Assembly: GCA_905221125.1 (NCBI GenBank)
Contig: CAJNBY010000011.1
Location: 6,227-70,226 of the forward strand
Length of the DNA: 64,000 nt
Direction: 5' to 3'
DNA from: a bacterium
GTDB taxonomy: Bacteria > Bacillota > Bacilli > Lactobacillales > Streptococcaceae
Positions 47,296 to 55,335 of this stretch are shown here, in pieces. Both the position numbers and the translations under genes were made by a program. The notes under the pieces were generated by a model. That model searched no databases. It worked only from the letters and a program-made list of their open reading frames with translations, and was not told the origin of the DNA. How positions within the stretch are numbered: the first letter of the stretch is position 1; every line of letters starts with the position of its first letter.

Positions 47296-47505
47296 TTATA
47301 TTATTGGAATACCTTTTGCGTAAGCTTCTTTCGCTTCTGCAAGTGTCATCTTATTAGGACCACCATCGATGTTAGTTTCACCTGTATTTTGCCATTTACA
47401 AGTATCACATATATCATACACTGCTGTAACAGTACCACATACTGGACAATGGACATATTCGCTACCGTTAATAATGATTAAATTCTCTTTTTCGGTCTTA
47501 TTCAT
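47296..47505 (-). CDS. Single-domain cysteine-rich CPCC-type zinc-knuckle protein
   Basis: This is a 69-residue protein with a CPVCG...CDTCKW arrangement of four cysteines, matching the cysteine-rich CPCC family and probably binding one zinc. The rest is near-identical to both repeats of the neighbouring 189-residue protein, including the NIDGGPNKMTLAEAKEAY segment. It is the third copy of the same unit in a row. The function of the family is not established. The start at 47505 follows GGGAG. Confidence 0.75.
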   Translation of the reverse strand: MNKTEKENLIIINGSEYVHCPVCGTVTAVYDICDTCKWQNTGETNIDGGPNKMTLAEAKEAYAKGIPII

Positions 47506-47536
47506 TTAAGGTTACTCCCAACACTATACAAATATA

Positions 47537-48106
47537 TTAGCTATTCCCATACACTACTTTTTCAATATCATTGATTGTAATTGTTATGGTATCCCAGTCT
47601 TTCGGGGAATCTCCTATGTCAGCAATAAAAGTATCTTCACTTAACTTTTCGACAATTGTCGCCGTTTGACCGTTTTTTAACAACACTGTATCAAATTCTT
47701 CAATTTTTACGATTTTTCTCCTTGCGTAAGCTTCTTTAGCTTCGGCGAGAGTCATCTTGTTAGGGCCACCGTCAATATTTATAATACCCGTATTTTGCCA
47801 ACGACAGACATCACAGATGTCGTAGTCCATAACTTCAGTGCCACAAACAGGGCAATGCAACCATAAATATCCATCAATTACCCAAGTCTTTTGTGATTCA
47901 TTCATGTCGTTTTTCCTTTTATAAGCCATTTTCGCTTCAGCAAGCGTCATTTTATTAGGACCTCCATCGATATTAAATGCTCCCGTATTTTGCCAATGAC
48001 AAACATCGCAAATATCATAAGTTTCTACTAAAGTTCCACATACAGGGCAATGCACATGCTCCCAACCATCAATGAAAATTAAATTCTCTTTTTTAGTTTT
48101 ATTCAT
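47537..48106 (-). CDS. Tandem CPCC zinc-knuckle protein with SH3-like tail
   Basis: This is a 189-residue protein built from two copies of the same cysteine-rich unit: HCPVCGTLVETYDICDVCHW at about 18-37 and HCPVCGTEVMDYDICDVCRW at about 82-101, each followed by NIDGGPNKMTLAEAK. A C-terminal domain from about residue 133 (EEFDTVLLKNGQTATIVEKL) looks like a small SH3-like barrel of the DUF4926 kind. Start ATG 48106 follows AGGAG. Such small domains occur in immunity or accessory cassettes, but no toxin gene is visible here, so the role is open. Confidence 0.72.
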   Translation of the reverse strand: MNKTKKENLIFIDGWEHVHCPVCGTLVETYDICDVCHWQNTGAFNIDGGPNKMTLAEAKMAYKRKNDMNESQKTWVIDGYLWLHCPVCGTEVMDYDICDVCRWQNTGIINIDGGPNKMTLAEAKEAYARRKIVKIEEFDTVLLKNGQTATIVEKLSEDTFIADIGDSPKDWDTITITINDIEKVVYGNS

Positions 48107-48121
48107 GATAAACAACTCCTG

Positions 48122-48337
48122 TTATTTTGTACTACCGTCTTGAATTAACTTTATTGATATGATTTCAGATTCATGAAAACCAATATATGGATATTTTTCT
48201 GTTCTTATTGTAATTTCATCATAGAGTTCATCTTCCGTATCAAGTTTCCCTGTAAAGCTATTACAATAACCCTCTAAAATTTGCCCGTCAACAAAAACAA
48301 TCCTAATTTCTTTTCCTAAATATTGTTCTAAATTCAT
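48122..48337 (-). CDS. Small Sm-like protein A
   Basis: This 71-residue protein begins MNLEQYLGKEIRIVFVDGQ and continues with LEGYCNSFTGKLDTEDELYD, a pattern of strands like a bacterial Sm-like domain. It is the first of four minus-strand genes (A, tandem CPCC, single CPCC, D). Start ATG 48337 follows GGAAAGGAAA; an upstream TTG is possible but less well placed. A gene-order repeat of Sm-like then CPCC is visible in the cluster. No function can be assigned. Confidence 0.6.
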   Translation of the reverse strand: MNLEQYLGKEIRIVFVDGQILEGYCNSFTGKLDTEDELYDEITIRTEKYPYIGFHESEIISIKLIQDGSTK

Positions 48338-48355
48338 TACTGATTTCCTTTCCAA

Positions 48356-48667
48356 TATTATACTTCAAATCAAGGGATATTGCTAATGAATAAAGTATGG
48401 TAAATGCTAAAACAGTTTATTTGACAGTGCTAGTTTATCGTCTACCGAACGTATTGATTTAGTAGTTTTTGCTAGTCTTTTAGAAAAATCGTAATATAAT
48501 TTTGGGTGATAATCATTTTTTGATGAAGAGAGGATAGAAGTTGAGAATCTGTCTTGGAGCGAGAAAATCAGGAGCTCCGATAGTCCTGCCTATCCTTTTA
48601 TATAATGCTTCCCTTAGAACCACATCTAGGGGCTTTTATGTATAAGAGAATAATAAGTATCACTCCT
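48356..48667. other. Gene-free stretch with a structured RNA candidate
   Basis: No open frame is convincing here. A TATAAT box at 48495-48500 precedes a dyad-rich segment: AGGATAG (48531-48537) pairs with CTATCCT (48590-48596), and GGAGC (48556-48560) with GCTCC (48574-48578). A terminator-like hairpin follows (CCCTTAGA, ACCACA loop, TCTAGGGG, then CTTTT) at about 48611-48640. This could be a stand-alone small RNA or a remnant leader. Confidence 0.4.
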
Positions 48668-48696
48668 TTACAATACGTGTAACACGTGTTATAATA
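48668..48696 (+). promoter_or_regulatory. hicAB promoter and operator
   Basis: TTTACA (48668-48673) and TATAAT (48691-48696) have 17-bp spacing. The palindrome TAACACGTGTTA (48681-48692) overlaps the -10 box, with a further ACGTGT half-site at 48677-48682, as expected for autorepression by HicB. Confidence 0.75.
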
Positions 48697-48720
48697 GTGT
48701 TGTCAGGAGGTAAAAGCGCT

Positions 48721-48900
48721 ATGCCTATGACACAAAAAGAGATGGTCAAAATCCTTACGGCTCATGGTTGGATAAAGACCAAAGGCGGTAAAGGCTCCCA
48801 TATTAAAATGGAGAAGCAAGGGGAAAGACCTATCACAATCCCTCATGGTGAGCTGAATAAGTACACTGAAAGAGGGATAAGAAAGCAAGCTGGGTTGTAA
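48721..48900 (+). CDS. hicA: HicA mRNA-interferase toxin
   Basis: This 59-residue toxin has the double-stranded-RNA-binding-like fold of HicA. The catalytic His lies in TKGGKGSHIKM, and the C-terminal HGELNKYTERGIRKQAGL is characteristic. HicA cleaves mRNA when not held by HicB. Start ATG 48721 follows CAGGAGG; an upstream frame extension falls on the promoter and is rejected. It is 36 bp upstream of hicB. Confidence 0.93.
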   Translation: MPMTQKEMVKILTAHGWIKTKGGKGSHIKMEKQGERPITIPHGELNKYTERGIRKQAGL

Positions 48901-48936
48901 AATTCAGCCCCTGCTTTTTGATATGGAGGTAGTGAA

Positions 48937-49389
48937 ATGTTAGTGACATATCCAGCTTTATTTTATTATGACGATACAGATGGAGCAGAAGCGACTTATT
49001 TTGTCCATTTCCCAGATTTTGAATACTCAGCTACACAAGGTGCAGGGATTTCTGACGCTTTGGCTATGGGTTCGGAGTGGTTAGGGATAGCTGTTGCAGA
49101 TTTGATAGAGAGTGATGGAGACTTACCTCAGCCGTCAGATATCAATAGCTTGTCTTTGATTGAAAATGATCCTTTTAAAGATGATGAAGATTTTGTGTCA
49201 ACCTATGATCTTGATAAATCTTTTATTTCTATGGTGTCTGTTGATGTATCAGAATACCTAGGAAGTCAGGAACCAATTAAAAAGACCTTGACCATACCAA
49301 GGTGGGCAGATAAGTTGGGACGAGAAATGGGACTTAACTTTTCTCAGACTTTGACAGAAGCTATTGCAGATAAGAAAATTCAAGCATAA
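48937..49389 (+). CDS. hicB: HicB antitoxin
   Basis: This 150-residue antitoxin has an N-terminal partly degraded RNase H-like domain (YPALFYYDDTDGAEATYFVHF) that binds HicA. A C-terminal ribbon-helix-helix-type DNA-binding segment (KKTLTIPRWADKLGREMGLN) probably represses the promoter at 48668-48696. It is preceded by ATGGAGG. The order toxin then antitoxin is standard for HicAB. It lies at the right edge of the accessory islet. Confidence 0.93.
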   Translation: MLVTYPALFYYDDTDGAEATYFVHFPDFEYSATQGAGISDALAMGSEWLGIAVADLIESDGDLPQPSDINSLSLIENDPFKDDEDFVSTYDLDKSFISMVSVDVSEYLGSQEPIKKTLTIPRWADKLGREMGLNFSQTLTEAIADKKIQA

Positions 49390-49681
49390 GATTAAGTATG
49401 ACATCGTGGGAATAGTCAATAAAAAAAGCACGTCTAATTGTGCTAGTTACTTGTCTATTGATCCTATAGATCTGCTAGCCCTTTCGAGGGCTTTTTATGT
49501 GAATTTTTCAGGAAAAATAAAGAAATCAGACTTTTAAGAAAATCACTGATACCAAGGGTTTAAATGAGGTAATATGGTATAATTAGGACATGAAATAATT
49601 TTGTGGTAAGATGGTAGTATCTATTTTAGCATATTTCCGAGCAATCGGGGCGATTAAAGAGTCGCATAGAAAGAGGACAAA
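49390..49681 (+). terminator. hicAB terminator and spacer before the DUF3013 gene
   Basis: AGCCCT (49477-49482), TTCG loop and AGGGCT (49487-49492) followed by TTTT form a strong terminator. The rest of the spacer holds a TATAAT box at 49576-49581 (GGTATAATTAGGAC), likely the promoter for the next gene. Confidence 0.8.
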
Positions 49682-50152
49682 ATGGCAACATATGGATTTT
49701 TAGATGTTTTAGAGGAAGAGTTGGAGAAGAATTTTCCCTTTGACTTTGAGATTAGTTGGGACAAGCGCAATCACGAGGTAGAAGTGAGTTTTCTATTGGA
49801 AGCGCAAAATGCTGCAGGTGTGGAGATGGTGGATGAAGACGGAGAGGTTTCGTCAGATGATATCCTCTTTGAGGAAGCAGTGCTTTTTTACAATCCTGCT
49901 AAGTCAACAGTAAATGAGGAAGACTATTTGACTGTCATTCCTTACTTGCCTAAAAAAGGATTTTCTCGTGAGTTTTTAGCTTATTTTGCGCTTTTCCTCA
50001 AAGATACTGCCGAGGTTGGGCTAGATGCGCTCATGGACTTTTTGGAAGACCCAGAAGCAGAAGAATTCGTTATGGAATGGAACCAAGAAGTCTTTGAAGA
50101 AGGAAAAGTTGGCTTGGAAGAGGGAGAATTTTATCCTTATCCGAGATACTAG
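49682..50152 (+). CDS. DUF3013 family protein
   Basis: This is a 156-residue very acidic cytoplasmic protein found across lactic streptococci as DUF3013. Its order of segments (DFEISWDKRNHEVEVSF, VIPYLPKKGFSREFLAYF) is typical of that family, and the C-terminus is Glu-rich (EVFEEGKVGLEEGEF). The function is unknown. It is the first gene of a run through the M50-like protease, Nudix and prmA genes. The start follows AAGAGGAC. Confidence 0.8.
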   Translation: MATYGFLDVLEEELEKNFPFDFEISWDKRNHEVEVSFLLEAQNAAGVEMVDEDGEVSSDDILFEEAVLFYNPAKSTVNEEDYLTVIPYLPKKGFSREFLAYFALFLKDTAEVGLDALMDFLEDPEAEEFVMEWNQEVFEEGKVGLEEGEFYPYPRY

Positions 50153-50170
50153 GGATTATTGGGAGAGTTT

Positions 50171-51238
50171 ATGAAAAAAATTGTGACGTATTTGATTCAG
50201 ACAGTGTCTGTTCTTGTGATGATGCTAGCTTTTGCTTGTGGAACAATCGCATTTGCAGAGCTGGGATATTCCGCAGTTTTAGTCTTTACTTTTGGTTATG
50301 CCTTCGCTCTTCTAAGTATGTATTTAATCCTTATTCTTCATGAGTTGGGTCATGCTTTTTGTGGCTATCTGACAGGCTATCGTCTGGTGGCTTTTGGATT
50401 AGGGAACTTTCTTTTAACCAAAAAGTCAGGAAGGCTTCATCTTAGTCGAACAGCAGTTATAAAAAATGTTGGTGCTCAATATATTGGTTTAAAAGAGAAT
50501 GAAAGTGATCAAAGAACCGTCTTGATGCTTTCAGGAGGCTTGATAGTTCACCTTTGCTTGATATTATTGGCAACACTTTTTGGTTTTTTAACAACATACT
50601 GGTATTTTGCAGGCACTTGGATTTGTCTAAATTTATCTCTTCTTCTATTCAATGCTCTGCCAGTTGGGATTACCGATGGAGCAAAAATTTGGGAATTACT
50701 ACAACACCCTGAAAATACCAAATACGCCTACCTGATGTTGAGGCATTCTGCCCAGACCTTGCTAGCTCCTCAAGAATATGATTTAAAAGACTTTATCATG
50801 CCTGTTGATGAGGATGTGAGAGGGAGTTTTGCAGAAAGTGTTCAGACTCTTCAGGGATTGGTATTCATATTGGATGATAATATAGAGCTTGCAAAGCAAC
50901 AGTTTCAGTCTGTGTTAGAGAAAACAGATAATCCAATGTCTAAAACTAGTTCTCAATTATACCTTCTTCAAATTGCTCTAATAGAAGGAGATAATAAGAA
51001 AGCGGAAGAATATGCAAGTATTCGAGGAGTCAAATCCTTTTTATCTATAAAAACAGCAGATATGCAGATCATTCAAGCTTGGTATCAATTTAAGGTAAAG
51101 AAAGATGTAGTTCAAACTCACAAGGCTATGAAGATTGCTAGACAGAAAATGAATAGCAGCCGGATGTTACGGGATGAGAAAAGCTATTATCAAAACTGGT
51201 TATCCGAGCTGGAAAAGGAATTAACCGAAGGAGTCTAA
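50171..51238 (+). CDS. Site-2-protease-like (M50) membrane protein with helical C-terminal domain
   Basis: This 355-residue protein has two parts. The N-terminal ~170 residues are membrane-embedded and carry the zinc metalloprotease motif HELGHAFCGYLTGY (HExxH) and a second motif NALPVGITDGAKIW, matching the NxxP...DG metal site of M50 proteases. The C-terminal half is soluble and helical, resembling tetratricopeptide-like repeats (LAKQQFQSVLEK, KAEEYASIRG). Start ATG 50171 follows GGGAG. It is the kind of protein that cleaves membrane-bound regulators, but no partner is visible nearby. Confidence 0.78.
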   Translation: MKKIVTYLIQTVSVLVMMLAFACGTIAFAELGYSAVLVFTFGYAFALLSMYLILILHELGHAFCGYLTGYRLVAFGLGNFLLTKKSGRLHLSRTAVIKNVGAQYIGLKENESDQRTVLMLSGGLIVHLCLILLATLFGFLTTYWYFAGTWICLNLSLLLFNALPVGITDGAKIWELLQHPENTKYAYLMLRHSAQTLLAPQEYDLKDFIMPVDEDVRGSFAESVQTLQGLVFILDDNIELAKQQFQSVLEKTDNPMSKTSSQLYLLQIALIEGDNKKAEEYASIRGVKSFLSIKTADMQIIQAWYQFKVKKDVVQTHKAMKIARQKMNSSRMLRDEKSYYQNWLSELEKELTEGV

Positions 51239-51239
51239 T

Positions 51240-51668
51240 ATGGAAATAGAAATTTCTGATTTCACAGGCTGCAAGATTGCCTTGTTTTGTGGGGATAAGG
51301 TCTTGACTATCTTACGTGATGACAAGGACGCTATTCCTTGTCCCAACATGTGGGAGTTGCCAGGTGGTGGTCGTGAAGGTAATGAAAGTCCTTTTGAGTG
51401 CGCGGCGCGTGAAGTTTATGAAGAACTGGGAATTCATCTGATAGAGGATTGTCTGCTTTGGGCGAAGGATTATCCAAGTATGCTTTTTGCGGATAAGCAA
51501 TCCGTTTTTCTAGTGGGAAAGTTGACACAGGATCAGTTTGACCAGATTGTATTTGGAGATGAAGGGCAGGGTTATCAGCTCATGAATGTGGAGGAGTTTC
51601 TTAGTTCCAGTCAAGTTGTGCCTCAGTTGCAAGAGAGATTAAAAGATTATTTAAAAGTAAGTGATTAG
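51240..51668 (+). CDS. Nudix hydrolase
   Basis: This 142-residue Nudix protein has a complete Nudix box GGGREGNESPFECAAREVYE followed by ELGI, fitting Gx5Ex7REUxEExGU exactly. Members hydrolyse nucleoside diphosphates linked to another group, often damaged nucleotides. It starts 1 bp after the previous stop and is co-transcribed with it. The substrate cannot be read from the sequence; 8-oxo-dGTP or a nucleotide sugar are both possible. Confidence 0.88.
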   Translation: MEIEISDFTGCKIALFCGDKVLTILRDDKDAIPCPNMWELPGGGREGNESPFECAAREVYEELGIHLIEDCLLWAKDYPSMLFADKQSVFLVGKLTQDQFDQIVFGDEGQGYQLMNVEEFLSSSQVVPQLQERLKDYLKVSD

Positions 51669-51675
51669 AAAGGAT

Positions 51676-51702
51676 GGTTCAGTTACATTTCTAAACTGAA
51701 CC
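51676..51702. repeat. Perfect hairpin after the Nudix gene
   Basis: The arms GGTTCAGTT and AACTGAACC are perfectly complementary over 9 bp. No T-run follows, so it may be a weak terminator or a processing site. Confidence 0.4.
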
Positions 51703-51804
51703 CGCCCTAAACACTGTGCCAAAAAGATAAACGTCTCTTAGACACAAGCGTCTTCAGAGAATTCCTATTTTGGCTTTGTGTTTTACGGGCTTGGTATCTT
51801 AATG

Positions 51805-52755
51805 ATGGAAACATGGCAAGAGTTAAAAGTTACAGTGAAGCGTGAGGGGGAGGAATTGGTTTCCAACCTCTTGATTGAGTTAGGAGCGCAGGGTGTTGCG
51901 ATTGAGGATAGCATGGACTATGTGGGAAATGTGGATCGTTTTGGTGAGATTTTCCCAGAGATTGAGCAACAAGAAGAAATTGTAGTGACAGCCTACTACC
52001 CTGAAACGGTTGATGTGGCAGTAGTTGAGGCAGACTTGCAGGCTCGTTTAGCAGAGTTGACAGATTTTATGGATTTGGGTGAGGTCAAGATGGGGACGAC
52101 TGCATTGGTTGAGGAAGACTGGGCAGACAACTGGAAGAAATACTACGAGCCAGCTCGTATTACCCATGACTTGACCATCGTACCGTCTTGGACAGACTAT
52201 GAGGCGACTGCGGGAGAAAAGATTATCAAGCTAGATCCAGGAATGGCCTTTGGTACTGGGACCCATCCGACAACCAAGATGAGTCTCTTTGCCTTGGAAC
52301 AGGTTCTTCGTGGTGGCGAAACGGTGCTAGATGTGGGGACTGGTTCAGGTGTCCTTTCTATCGCCAGCTCGCTTCTAGGTGCTAAGGAAATTTTCGCCTA
52401 TGACCTGGATGATGTGGCAGTTCGTGTGGCTCAGGAAAATATTGAGCTCAACCCTGGCATGGAAAATATTCATGTTGCAGCCGGTGATTTGCTTAAGGGG
52501 GTTGAGATTGAGGCAGACGTGATTGTGGCTAATATCTTAGCGGATATTCTCGTTCATCTGACGGATGATGCTTATCGCTTGGTCAAGGATGAAGGCTACC
52601 TCATCATGAGTGGGATTATCAAGGACAAGTGGGACATGGTGCGCGAGTCGGCTGAGTCAGCTGGATTTTTCCTCGAAACCCACATGGTTCAAGGGGAATG
52701 GAATGCCTGCGTCTTTAAGAAAACTAAGGATATTTCAGGTGTGATTGGAGGTTAG
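51805..52755 (+). CDS. prmA: Ribosomal protein L11 methyltransferase
   Basis: This enzyme trimethylates ribosomal protein L11 using S-adenosylmethionine. The 316-residue protein has the N-terminal recognition domain and the SAM-binding motif [14 protein letters not shown], with the PrmA-specific [13 protein letters not shown] and catalytic-site region [10 protein letters not shown] use ATG 51805 (METWQELKV), the conserved family start. It is followed 1 bp after its stop by rsmE, the usual partner in Firmicutes. Confidence 0.95.
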   Translation: METWQELKVTVKREGEELVSNLLIELGAQGVAIEDSMDYVGNVDRFGEIFPEIEQQEEIVVTAYYPETVDVAVVEADLQARLAELTDFMDLGEVKMGTTALVEEDWADNWKKYYEPARITHDLTIVPSWTDYEATAGEKIIKLDPGMAFGTGTHPTTKMSLFALEQVLRGGETVLDVGTGSGVLSIASSLLGAKEIFAYDLDDVAVRVAQENIELNPGMENIHVAAGDLLKGVEIEADVIVANILADILVHLTDDAYRLVKDEGYLIMSGIIKDKWDMVRESAESAGFFLETHMVQGEWNACVFKKTKDISGVIGG

Positions 52756-52756
52756 C

Positions 52757-53500
52757 ATGCAACAGTATTTTGTCAAGGGCAGTGCAATCTCTCCGGTCAC
52801 CATCGAGGACAAGGAAACCAGCAAGCATATGTTTCAGGTCATGCGCCTGAAAGAAGAGGATGAGGTAACCTTAGTCTTTGATGATGGCATCAAGCGCTTG
52901 GCGCGCGTGCTGGATGTGGAAAATCGTCGGTTTGAATTGGTTGAAGAGTTAGCTGACAATGTGGAACTACCAGTTCAAGTGACCATCGCATCCGGCTTTC
53001 CCAAGGGAGATAAGTTGGAGTTCATTACTCAGAAAGTAACCGAACTGGGTGCCAGCCAAATCTGGGCTTTTCCTGCCGATTGGTCAGTAGCCAAATGGGA
53101 TGGCAAGAAATTGGGCAAAAAAGTTGAAAAACTAGAAAAAATTGCTCTTGGAGCGGCAGAACAAAGCAAGCGTAATATCGTTCCAAGTGTCAAGCTGTTT
53201 GAGAAGAAAGCCAACTTTCTAGCCCAACTGGACCAGTTTGACTCTATCATCGTAGCCTATGAAGAATCAGCGAAAGAAGGAGAAGCTGCTGCGCTCTTAC
53301 AAGCAGTCGCTGATCTTGAAAAAGGAGCTAAACTGCTCTTTATCTTTGGTCCAGAAGGTGGTCTCTCACCGGCAGAAATCGAGAGTTTTGAAGCTAAAGG
53401 AGCCGTTTTAGCAGGACTTGGCCCTCGTATTTTGCGAGCAGAAACAGCACCACTTTACGCCTTGTCAGCCCTTAGCGTTTTATTAGAATTAGAGAAATAA
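52757..53500 (+). CDS. rsmE: 16S rRNA m3U1498 methyltransferase RsmE
   Basis: This 247-residue SPOUT-family enzyme methylates U1498 of 16S rRNA. The N-terminal PUA-like domain precedes the knotted domain with FIFGPEGGLSPAEIE and LGPRILRAETAPLYALS, which form the SAM-binding knot. ATG 52757 follows GGAGGTTAGC at the end of prmA. The prmA-rsmE pairing is common, and the two are probably co-transcribed with pepF 10 bp further on. Confidence 0.95.
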   Translation: MQQYFVKGSAISPVTIEDKETSKHMFQVMRLKEEDEVTLVFDDGIKRLARVLDVENRRFELVEELADNVELPVQVTIASGFPKGDKLEFITQKVTELGASQIWAFPADWSVAKWDGKKLGKKVEKLEKIALGAAEQSKRNIVPSVKLFEKKANFLAQLDQFDSIIVAYEESAKEGEAAALLQAVADLEKGAKLLFIFGPEGGLSPAEIESFEAKGAVLAGLGPRILRAETAPLYALSALSVLLELEK

Positions 53501-53510
53501 GAGGAAGAAA

Positions 53511-55307
53511 ATGGAACAAAAACACCGTTCAGAATTTCCAGAAAAGGAACTTTGGGATTTAACAGCCCTATACCAAGACCGTGAGGATTTCTTGCGTGCA
53601 ATCGAAAAGGCCCGTGAAGACATCAACCAATTTAGCCGTGACTACAAGGATAATCTTCATACTTTTGAAGATTTTGAAAAGGCTTTTGCGGAATTGGAGC
53701 AAATTTACATTCAGATGAGCCATATTGGCAACTATGGTTTTATGCCTCAGACGACAGACTATAGCAATGAAGAATTTGCCAATATTGCCCAAGCTGGAAT
53801 GGAATTTGAAACAGATGCCAGCGTAGCCTTGACCTTCTTTGACGATGCTCTGGTGGTAGCAGACGAGGAAGTCTTAAATCGTTTGGGGGAATTACCTCAC
53901 TTGACAGCAGCTATTCGTCAGGCCAAAATCAAAAAAGCCCACTACCTAGGGGCTGATGTGGAGAAGGCATTGACCAATCTGGGTGAAGTTTTCTACAGTC
54001 CGCAGGATATTTACACTAAGATGCGAGCTGGGGATTTTGAAATGGCTGACTTTGAAGTCAATGGCAAAACCTACAAAAACAGCTTTGTGACCTATGAAAA
54101 TTTCTACCAAAACCATGAGGACGCTGAGGTTCGTGAGAAATCTTTCCGTTCCTTCTCAGAAGGACTTCGTAAGCACCAAAATACAGCTGCGGCAGCCTAT
54201 TTAGCCCAAGTCAAGTCTGAAAAACTCTTGGCTGATATGAAGGGCTACGACTCAGTCTTTGATTATCTTCTAGCTGAGCAAGAAGTGGATCGTGCCATGT
54301 TTGACCGCCAGATTGACCTCATCATGAAGGATTTTGCGCCAGTTGCTCAGAGATACCTCAAGCATGTTGCCAAGGTCAATGGTCTTGAAAAGATGACCTT
54401 TGCAGACTGGAAATTGGACTTGGACAGCGCCCTTAATCCTGAAGTGACTATTGACGATGCCTATGATTTGGTCATGAAGTCGGTAGAACCTTTGGGGCAA
54501 GAATATTGTCAGGAAGTTGCTCGCTATCAAGAAGAGCGCTGGGTGGACTTCGCTGCCAACAGTGGCAAGGATTCTGGTGGCTATGCGGCAGACCCATATC
54601 GCGTGCATCCTTATGTACTCATGAGCTGGACAGCCCGTTTGAGCGATGTCTATACCTTGATTCATGAAATCGGACATTCTGGTCAATTCATCTTTTCTGA
54701 CAATCACCAAAGTTACTTCAACGCCCACATGTCAACCTACTATGTTGAGGCTCCATCAACCTTCAATGAGTTGCTTTTAAGTGATTACTTGGAGCACCAA
54801 TCTGACGATCCTCGTCAAAAACGTTTTGCCCTTGCACACCGCTTGACAGATACCTACTTCCATAATTTTATCACCCACCTCTTGGAAGCAGCCTTCCAGC
54901 GTAAGGTTTATACACTGATTGAAGAAGGGGAGACCTTCGGAGCAAGCAAACTCAACAGTATTATGAAGGAAGTCTTGACAGACTTTTGGGGAGATGCAAT
55001 TGAGATTGACGACGATGCGGCACTCACTTGGATGCGCCAAGCTCACTACTACATGGGCTTGTATAGTTACACCTACTCAGCTGGACTAGTCATCTCGACT
55101 GCGGGTTACCTACATCTGAAACATTCAGAAACTGGAGCTGAAGACTGGCTCAATCTCCTCAAATCAGGTGGCAGCAAGACACCGTTTGAGTCAGCCATGA
55201 TTATCGGTGCTGATATTTCAACAGATAAACCACTCCGTGATACCATCCAGTTCTTGTCAGACACAGTTAACCAGATTATTGCCTACAGTGCCCAGTTGGG
55301 AGAGTAA
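53511..55307 (+). CDS. pepF: Oligoendopeptidase F family metallopeptidase
   Basis: This 598-residue M3B zinc peptidase cleaves short peptides in the cytoplasm. The active-site motif is TLIHEIGHSGQFIF (HExxH), with the downstream metal-binding Glu in YYVEAPSTFNELL. The long helical N-terminal half and the overall length are typical of PepF. It follows rsmE by 10 bp with GAGGAAG before the ATG. No signal peptide is seen. Confidence 0.95.
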   Translation: MEQKHRSEFPEKELWDLTALYQDREDFLRAIEKAREDINQFSRDYKDNLHTFEDFEKAFAELEQIYIQMSHIGNYGFMPQTTDYSNEEFANIAQAGMEFETDASVALTFFDDALVVADEEVLNRLGELPHLTAAIRQAKIKKAHYLGADVEKALTNLGEVFYSPQDIYTKMRAGDFEMADFEVNGKTYKNSFVTYENFYQNHEDAEVREKSFRSFSEGLRKHQNTAAAAYLAQVKSEKLLADMKGYDSVFDYLLAEQEVDRAMFDRQIDLIMKDFAPVAQRYLKHVAKVNGLEKMTFADWKLDLDSALNPEVTIDDAYDLVMKSVEPLGQEYCQEVARYQEERWVDFAANSGKDSGGYAADPYRVHPYVLMSWTARLSDVYTLIHEIGHSGQFIFSDNHQSYFNAHMSTYYVEAPSTFNELLLSDYLEHQSDDPRQKRFALAHRLTDTYFHNFITHLLEAAFQRKVYTLIEEGETFGASKLNSIMKEVLTDFWGDAIEIDDDAALTWMRQAHYYMGLYSYTYSAGLVISTAGYLHLKHSETGAEDWLNLLKSGGSKTPFESAMIIGADISTDKPLRDTIQFLSDTVNQIIAYSAQLGE

Positions 55308-55335
55308 AGATTGGACAGAGTTTTAGGAGAATAAT

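Noticed and set aside
47296..48106. CRISPR-like periodicity in the CPCC gene cluster
   Set aside because: The similarity comes from three coding copies of one protein domain, not from short direct repeats with unique spacers.
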